Below, one piece after another: positions 20,809 through 24,908 of a DNA stretch of 24,908 nucleotides. Every line of letters starts with the position of its first letter. The stretch's first letter is position 1. The notes under the pieces were generated by a model. That model saw only the letters and a program-made list of their open reading frames with translations. It did no database searches and had not been told where the DNA came from. The DNA is from an uncultured Collinsella sp. (lineage in GTDB: Bacteria > Actinomycetota > Coriobacteriia > Coriobacteriales > Coriobacteriaceae), in assembly GCA_934646865.1 (NCBI GenBank), contig CAKUEU010000025.1:1-24908 (forward strand). The letters run 5' to 3'. Both the position numbers and the translations under genes were made by a program.

Positions 20809-23634
20809 TTACCCCGTGTTTTGCAGTCCTGCCGAGACGCCAGTCACAGTCGAAAGAATCAGGCTCATGTACTCTGCCTTCTTCTCCTCGGCCATCTCGT
20901 CCTGGTTCATACGCACCTCGCGAAGAGCGCGAACCTGGGCGATGGACAGGGCGTCGACATAGGGGTTACGGACGCGGACAGCACAGCCGAGCACGCGGCG
21001 GCGCTGCAGCGGCCATTCGTCACCGACGATGGCGAGGACCCACTTACGGGTGAGCTGCATCTCGGTAAAGACCTTCTCGGACAGATCCTCGCGGTCGCCC
21101 AGATGCAGATACATCTTGGCGATGCGCTGGTCGGTCTTGGCAATCGACATCTCGATGTTGTCGATAAAGGTGCGGAAGAACGGCCACTCCTGGTAGGCGG
21201 CCTTGAGCTGCTCCAGATCGCCAAACTGCTCGCAGGCGGTGCCCAGGCCGTACCAAGCGGCCAGGTTAATGCGGGCCTGGCTCCAGCTGAAGATCCACGG
21301 AATGGTACGCAGGTCGTCGAGCGACTTGGCGCCCAAGCCGCGCTTGGCAGGACGCGAGCCGATCGGCAGCAGGCCGACCTCGGTCAGCGGCGTCACGGTC
21401 GAGAACCACGGCGTAAAGTCGTCGGTGTGCAGCAGGTCCAGATAGCGCTCGTGGCTCACGGCGTTGAGCTTCTCGGCCATATCCCAGAACTTCTGCGTGG
21501 TCTCGGTGTTGATCTTCTCGACGCTCGGGGCCGACTGCAAAAGCGTTGCGGCGGCAACGGACTCAACATGGCGCTGAGCCAGCGTGCGGTTGCCGTAACG
21601 GGCAAAAATGACCTCGCCCTGCTCGGTAAGCTTAAAGAAGCAGTTGACCGAACCCTTGGGCTGCGCCAGAACGGCCTTGTTTGCCGGACCGCCGCCACGG
21701 CCCACGGCACCGCCGCGGCCGTGCATGAGCACCAGGTCGATATCGTTCTTCTCGGCCCACTTGGCAATGCGCTCCTGCGCGGAGTGCAGGGCGAGCATGG
21801 CCGTGGTAGGACCGGCATCCTTGGAGGAGTCGGAGTAGCCCAGCATGACCTCCATGCGGCGGTTGGTCTGGGCAAGGCGCTTTTGCACCACGGGAAGGGT
21901 GAGCATCTGGTCGAGCACGTCGACGCAGCCCTCGAGGTCCTCGAGCTGCTCGAACAGCGGGATCACGTCGAGCTCGGGGACGTCTTCCTCGTGTGCGAAG
22001 GACAGGTGGGCAAGCTCAAAGACATCGGCCACATGCTGAGCGCTCTTGGTGAACGAGATGATGTAGCGGTGCGCCATCTTCTTGCCATAGCGCTTTTGGA
22101 TGGAGCCGATGGCACGGAAGGTGTCGATGACCTCGCGCGTCATGGGCTGCAGGTCGCCGTGGATACCGTTCTCGTGGATATCCTTGAGGGCGCGGGCATG
22201 CACCACGGAGTGCTGACGGAACTCCATCTCGACCATATGGAAGCCGAAGGACTCGACCTGCCAGATGATGGTCTGGACCGGGCCGTAGGCAGCACGGACG
22301 GCACCGCAGGCGGCCAGCGAGCGCTGGACGACACGAAGGTCCTCCAGGAACTCATCGGCACTGTGGTACATGGTGTCGGTGATGCGGCGCACGGTGGCGT
22401 TCAGACGGTCGGCCATGACGAGCATGACGGCGCGATGCGGCTCGTGCTCGGAGATCAGCTCGGCGCGGGCCGTGTACTGGGCGCTCATCTCGACCTGATG
22501 GTTCCACAGGTTCATGAGCTCGGCAGAAGGCTTGCTGTACTCGGCCTCGAGCGTCAGGTTGCGACCGATGCGGCGGCACTTGTCCTCGAGCTTGAGCACC
22601 ATATGGGTAAAGTACTTGGCGGCGACCTCGCGGCTCACCTTGGCGGTGACGTTGGGGTTGCCGTCGCGGTCGGAGCCAATCCAGCTGCCGGGGTGGAAGA
22701 ATGCCGGGCACAGCGGCGGCACGGTACCGGCTTTGTCGCCCAGCACCCAGTCGTCAAAGCGACGATAGATGACGGGAATGATATCGAACAGTGTGTTATC
22801 GAAGATGTCGATGATGGTATCGGCTTCCTCGACGGGCGTGGGCTTCTTGAGCGCGATGGGGCTCGTGCGCACCAGGGCGTCGATCTCCTGCAGCATATGG
22901 CGCTCGTTCTCCACCAGGTCGGAGCCACCCAGGCGCGGACGCTCCTCCAGCAGATTGGAGATACGGCGGATCTTGCCCTCGACGGCCTTACGACGGGCCT
23001 CGGTGGGATGTGCGGTAAAGACGGGGTGGAACTCCAGCTTGCCGAGCAGCTCGTTGGCGCCCTCGACGCCCATCTCCTCTACCAGCTGGTGGTAGGCAAC
23101 GGTGAGCTCGTTAGCGGGATCGACCTCGGTATCGGTCGACGCGCCGGCCTCGCGCTCGCGCAGCTGGGCCACGCGGTAGTTCTCCTCCGACAGGTTTGCC
23201 AGATGGAAAAAGCTCGTAAAGGCGCGGACGATAACCTGCTGCTTATCGAGCGGCAGGCTGTCGATAATATCAACGACCTCACGGAACGCCACGGCAGTGG
23301 ACTCATCGGCGGTAGGTACGCCCTGCTCATCGACGGCCTCGTCGGCAGCGCGCGTACCGGGGTTGCCGGCATTGGCCACAATTTCGGCCGACAGGATTTT
23401 GTCGAACAGGTCCGCGATCTCGGGATCATACTCGCTAAGCACACGACGCTCCAGGCGCAGGAACAGCGCCAGATTGTCGCGCAGCTCCTCGGGGATCTCG
23501 ATCTCGGCGAGACGCTCCCTGGACTCGGCATTCGAGCCGATTCGGTTAACGAGGCGGTTGACCACGGCAGCGACGCGCGCCGCGGCTTCGGGTACAGACT
23601 GGTTGCTTAGGTTCTCAGCCACGTTTCCTCCCAT
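20809..23634 (-). CDS. ppc: Phosphoenolpyruvate carboxylase
   Basis: 941 residues from ATG, somewhat longer than the 883 of E. coli. Signature 1, VFTAHPTEARRKA, holds the catalytic His209. Then come GSWIGSDRDGNPNVTAKVS, GYSDSSKDAGP (near residue 600), the mobile loop MHGRGGAVGRGGGP (near 636) and the C-terminal QNTG whose Asn takes part in aspartate feedback in the family. It adds bicarbonate to phosphoenolpyruvate to give oxaloacetate, replenishing the TCA branch during fermentation. The ATG at 23634 has GGAGG only one base away; the GTG at 23622 with GGGAGG four bases upstream is an equally good start. A TATAAT -10 lies 33 nt upstream. It is monocistronic. Confidence 0.97.
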   Translation of the reverse strand: MGGNVAENLSNQSVPEAAARVAAVVNRLVNRIGSNAESRERLAEIEIPEELRDNLALFLRLERRVLSEYDPEIADLFDKILSAEIVANAGNPGTRAADEAVDEQGVPTADESTAVAFREVVDIIDSLPLDKQQVIVRAFTSFFHLANLSEENYRVAQLREREAGASTDTEVDPANELTVAYHQLVEEMGVEGANELLGKLEFHPVFTAHPTEARRKAVEGKIRRISNLLEERPRLGGSDLVENERHMLQEIDALVRTSPIALKKPTPVEEADTIIDIFDNTLFDIIPVIYRRFDDWVLGDKAGTVPPLCPAFFHPGSWIGSDRDGNPNVTAKVSREVAAKYFTHMVLKLEDKCRRIGRNLTLEAEYSKPSAELMNLWNHQVEMSAQYTARAELISEHEPHRAVMLVMADRLNATVRRITDTMYHSADEFLEDLRVVQRSLAACGAVRAAYGPVQTIIWQVESFGFHMVEMEFRQHSVVHARALKDIHENGIHGDLQPMTREVIDTFRAIGSIQKRYGKKMAHRYIISFTKSAQHVADVFELAHLSFAHEEDVPELDVIPLFEQLEDLEGCVDVLDQMLTLPVVQKRLAQTNRRMEVMLGYSDSSKDAGPTTAMLALHSAQERIAKWAEKNDIDLVLMHGRGGAVGRGGGPANKAVLAQPKGSVNCFFKLTEQGEVIFARYGNRTLAQRHVESVAAATLLQSAPSVEKINTETTQKFWDMAEKLNAVSHERYLDLLHTDDFTPWFSTVTPLTEVGLLPIGSRPAKRGLGAKSLDDLRTIPWIFSWSQARINLAAWYGLGTACEQFGDLEQLKAAYQEWPFFRTFIDNIEMSIAKTDQRIAKMYLHLGDREDLSEKVFTEMQLTRKWVLAIVGDEWPLQRRRVLGCAVRVRNPYVDALSIAQVRALREVRMNQDEMAEEKKAEYMSLILSTVTGVSAGLQNTG

Positions 23635-23666
23635 TCCTCCTTCTATGCACGTAACATGCGGTATTC

Positions 23667-23732
23667 ATTATAGGCACTTGAGAAATACTTTCGACACTGA
23701 TTGCGCTTTACCACACAAAAGTATTTTCTGCA
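23667..23732 (-). promoter_or_regulatory. ppc promoter with upstream direct repeats
   Basis: Consensus -10 TATAAT on the minus strand (23667-23672), with a weak -35 GTCGAA 17 nt away. Two related direct repeats, GAAATACTTTCGACA (near 23682-23696) and AAAGTATTTTCTGCA (near 23718-23732), are spaced 36 bp; the first covers the -35. They may bind a regulator; identity unknown. Confidence 0.5.
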
Positions 23733-23787
23733 TTGCAAGGGTTTTTGCCCCAAATGGTCGTATTTCTCGGTAGGCGGCATACGCAAG

Positions 23788-23821
23788 CGGGGGCATTCCG
23801 CATAAATGCGAAACACCCCCG
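23788..23821 (-). other. Hairpin downstream of hisS
   Basis: CGGGGG/CCCCCG (23788-23793, 23816-23821) enclosing CGCAT/ATGCG. It lies about 60 nt past the hisS stop and has no U-tract, so termination is possible but unproven. It contains GCATTCCGCA, also present in the two large palindromic elements. Confidence 0.5.
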
Positions 23822-23879
23822 TAACAATCGCTCGCCATGAGCAGGGCACATTAGCGGGCCCGCAGCTCAACATGATGCG

Positions 23880-24908
23880 CTACAGGCGCTCGCGAACCGC
23901 CTCGACAACGTTGTCCAGATCGGCGAGGACCTCGTCATGGCTCTCCATGTCGCGCACCTTGACCTTGCCGGCGGCAAGCTCGTCGCCACCCAGGACCAGG
24001 ATGAGCTTGGCGCCCACCTTGTCGGCCTGCTTAAACTGAGCCTTGAGCGAACGGCCCTGGTAATCGGCCTCGGTCACGATCCCTGCGGCGCGGAGCTCCT
24101 GCGTAATGGCAAAGACGTTCTGACGCAGCTCCTTACCGGCGTTGGCGACGTAGACGCACGGGGTCTCCTCGGCACCCAGGTCGCTGCCAAAAGCCTGCAG
24201 GGCCAACAGGGCGCGCTCAAAACCGACAGCGAAGCCGACGCCAGCCGTGGGCTTGCCGCCCTCGAGCTCAACGAGACCGTCGTAGCGACCGCCGCCGCCG
24301 ATGGAGCCGACGCCGGCACCGGGGGCCTCGACCTCAAAGACGGTGCGGGTGTAGTAGTCCAGGCCTCGCACCAGGGTGGGATCCTCGACATACTCGATAC
24401 CGGCGGCATCCAGATAACGCTTGACCTGCTCGTAGTGCTCACGGCACTCGTCGCACAGGTTGTCGCCCATCAGCGGGGCGTCGGCCATAATCTCGCGGCA
24501 GTGGTCGTTCTTGCAGTCGAAGGCGCGCAGCGGGTTGAGCTCGGCACGCTCACGGCACTCGTCGCACATCTCGTCGGCGTGATCGAGGATAAACTGCTTG
24601 ACCTGCTCGCGGTAAGCCGGACGGCACTGGGCATCGCCCATCGAGTTAATAAGTAGACGAAGCTTGGAAAGATCGAAGCCCAGGCGCTTGTAGAACTCCA
24701 TGAGCATGATGATGCACTCGGCGTCGGCAGCCGGATCGGGAGCACCGAGCCACTCGATGCCCACCTGGTGGAACTGGCGCAGACGGCCCTTCTGGGGACG
24801 CTCGCCGCGGAACATAGCCTCGGCATAGTACGCCTTAAACGGCGTGGAGCCCTGGGGCACCAGGTTGTTCTCCACGACGGCGCGAACCACGCCGGCCGTG
24901 CCCTCGGG
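23880..24908 (-). CDS. hisS: Histidyl-tRNA synthetase, C-terminal part
   Basis: Partial gene: the frame is open through the right edge, and the visible 342 codons begin inside class II motif 2 (PEGTAGVVRAVVENNLVPQG). Further markers are FRGERPQKGRLRQFHQVGIE, the HisA signature LVRGLDYYTRTVFEV, motif 3 region GGGGRYDGLVELEGG, VGFAVGFERALLAL, and the anticodon-binding domain at the end. A Cys-rich insert (CDECRERAE, FDCKNDHC, CDECREHYE) is common in HisRS of Firmicutes and Actinobacteria. It charges tRNA-His. The N-terminus with motif 1 is outside the window. It is not linked to ppc, which has its own promoter. Confidence 0.97.
   Translation of the reverse strand, partial: PEGTAGVVRAVVENNLVPQGSTPFKAYYAEAMFRGERPQKGRLRQFHQVGIEWLGAPDPAADAECIIMLMEFYKRLGFDLSKLRLLINSMGDAQCRPAYREQVKQFILDHADEMCDECRERAELNPLRAFDCKNDHCREIMADAPLMGDNLCDECREHYEQVKRYLDAAGIEYVEDPTLVRGLDYYTRTVFEVEAPGAGVGSIGGGGRYDGLVELEGGKPTAGVGFAVGFERALLALQAFGSDLGAEETPCVYVANAGKELRQNVFAITQELRAAGIVTEADYQGRSLKAQFKQADKVGAKLILVLGGDELAAGKVKVRDMESHDEVLADLDNVVEAVRERL

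Noticed and set aside
20821..23610. 929-codon open frame on the plus strand opposite ppc
   Set aside because: It mirrors ppc, has no family motif and arises from the strong G/C-ending codon use of the real gene. Similar long frames lie opposite the transporter, uxaA, uxaB, uxaC, feoB and aspS.
23643..23873. 76-codon minus-strand frame upstream of ppc
   Set aside because: It overlaps the ppc promoter repeats and the hisS 3' hairpin; the repeated QCRKYF is a translation of the DNA repeats.

Overview
The window reads as a chromosomal stretch from a high-GC, anaerobic gut actinobacterium, most like Coriobacteriia/Collinsella. That assignment is inferred from gene content, strong G/C-ending codon use, clear Shine-Dalgarno sites, FeoB-type ferrous iron uptake and sugar-acid catabolism; no rRNA or other taxonomic marker is present. 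Sixteen protein genes are supported, two of them cut by the window edges. Most lie on the minus strand; serB and larB-larC-tetR are on the plus strand.

Layout. (1) 1-8465 is a pectin/galacturonate utilisation locus: a GH28 polygalacturonase (partial), a GPH-family sugar-acid transporter, uxaA, uxaB, uxaC and a LacI-family regulator. Together they hydrolyse polygalacturonate, import the uronate and take it through tagaturonate and altronate to 2-keto-3-deoxygluconate. The transporter promoter and the uxaC promoter each carry two copies of a GTGAACGTTCAC-type palindrome, about 40 bp apart, placed over the -35 and just after the -10. This points to a local LacI regulon. (2) 8611-12028 is a ferrous iron locus: two tandem feoA genes, feoB and a small Cys-rich FeoB-associated membrane protein. 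(3) 12265-15597 holds an HPr-like phosphocarrier with Asp at the Ser46 position, a MITE-like element, aspS and the divergent serB. (4) 15714-20362 is a nickel-pincer lactate racemase locus split into two convergent units, larB-larC-tetR (plus) and larA-larD (minus). LarC stops at the LarC1/LarC2 boundary, and LarD has NQA instead of the second NPA. (5) 20809-24908 holds phosphoenolpyruvate carboxylase and the 3' part of hisS.

The intergenic spaces are rich in palindromic elements. The most striking is a pair of about 115-127 nt hairpins (18139-18253 and 20658-20784). They share loop and tip sequences, but their long helices differ with matched changes on both arms. On the minus strand each starts 25-26 nt after a stop codon (larD and ppc), so they look like a family of structured 3'-UTR elements. 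Other repeats are a 182-bp palindrome between lacI and uxaC, a 230-bp MITE-like unit with 36-bp terminal inverted repeats, a 24-bp inverted repeat downstream of feoB, a TGTGACAAAGG palindrome, and a cluster of GAA-capped REP-like hairpins upstream of larA. No tRNA, rRNA, CRISPR array, transposase or phage gene was recognised.
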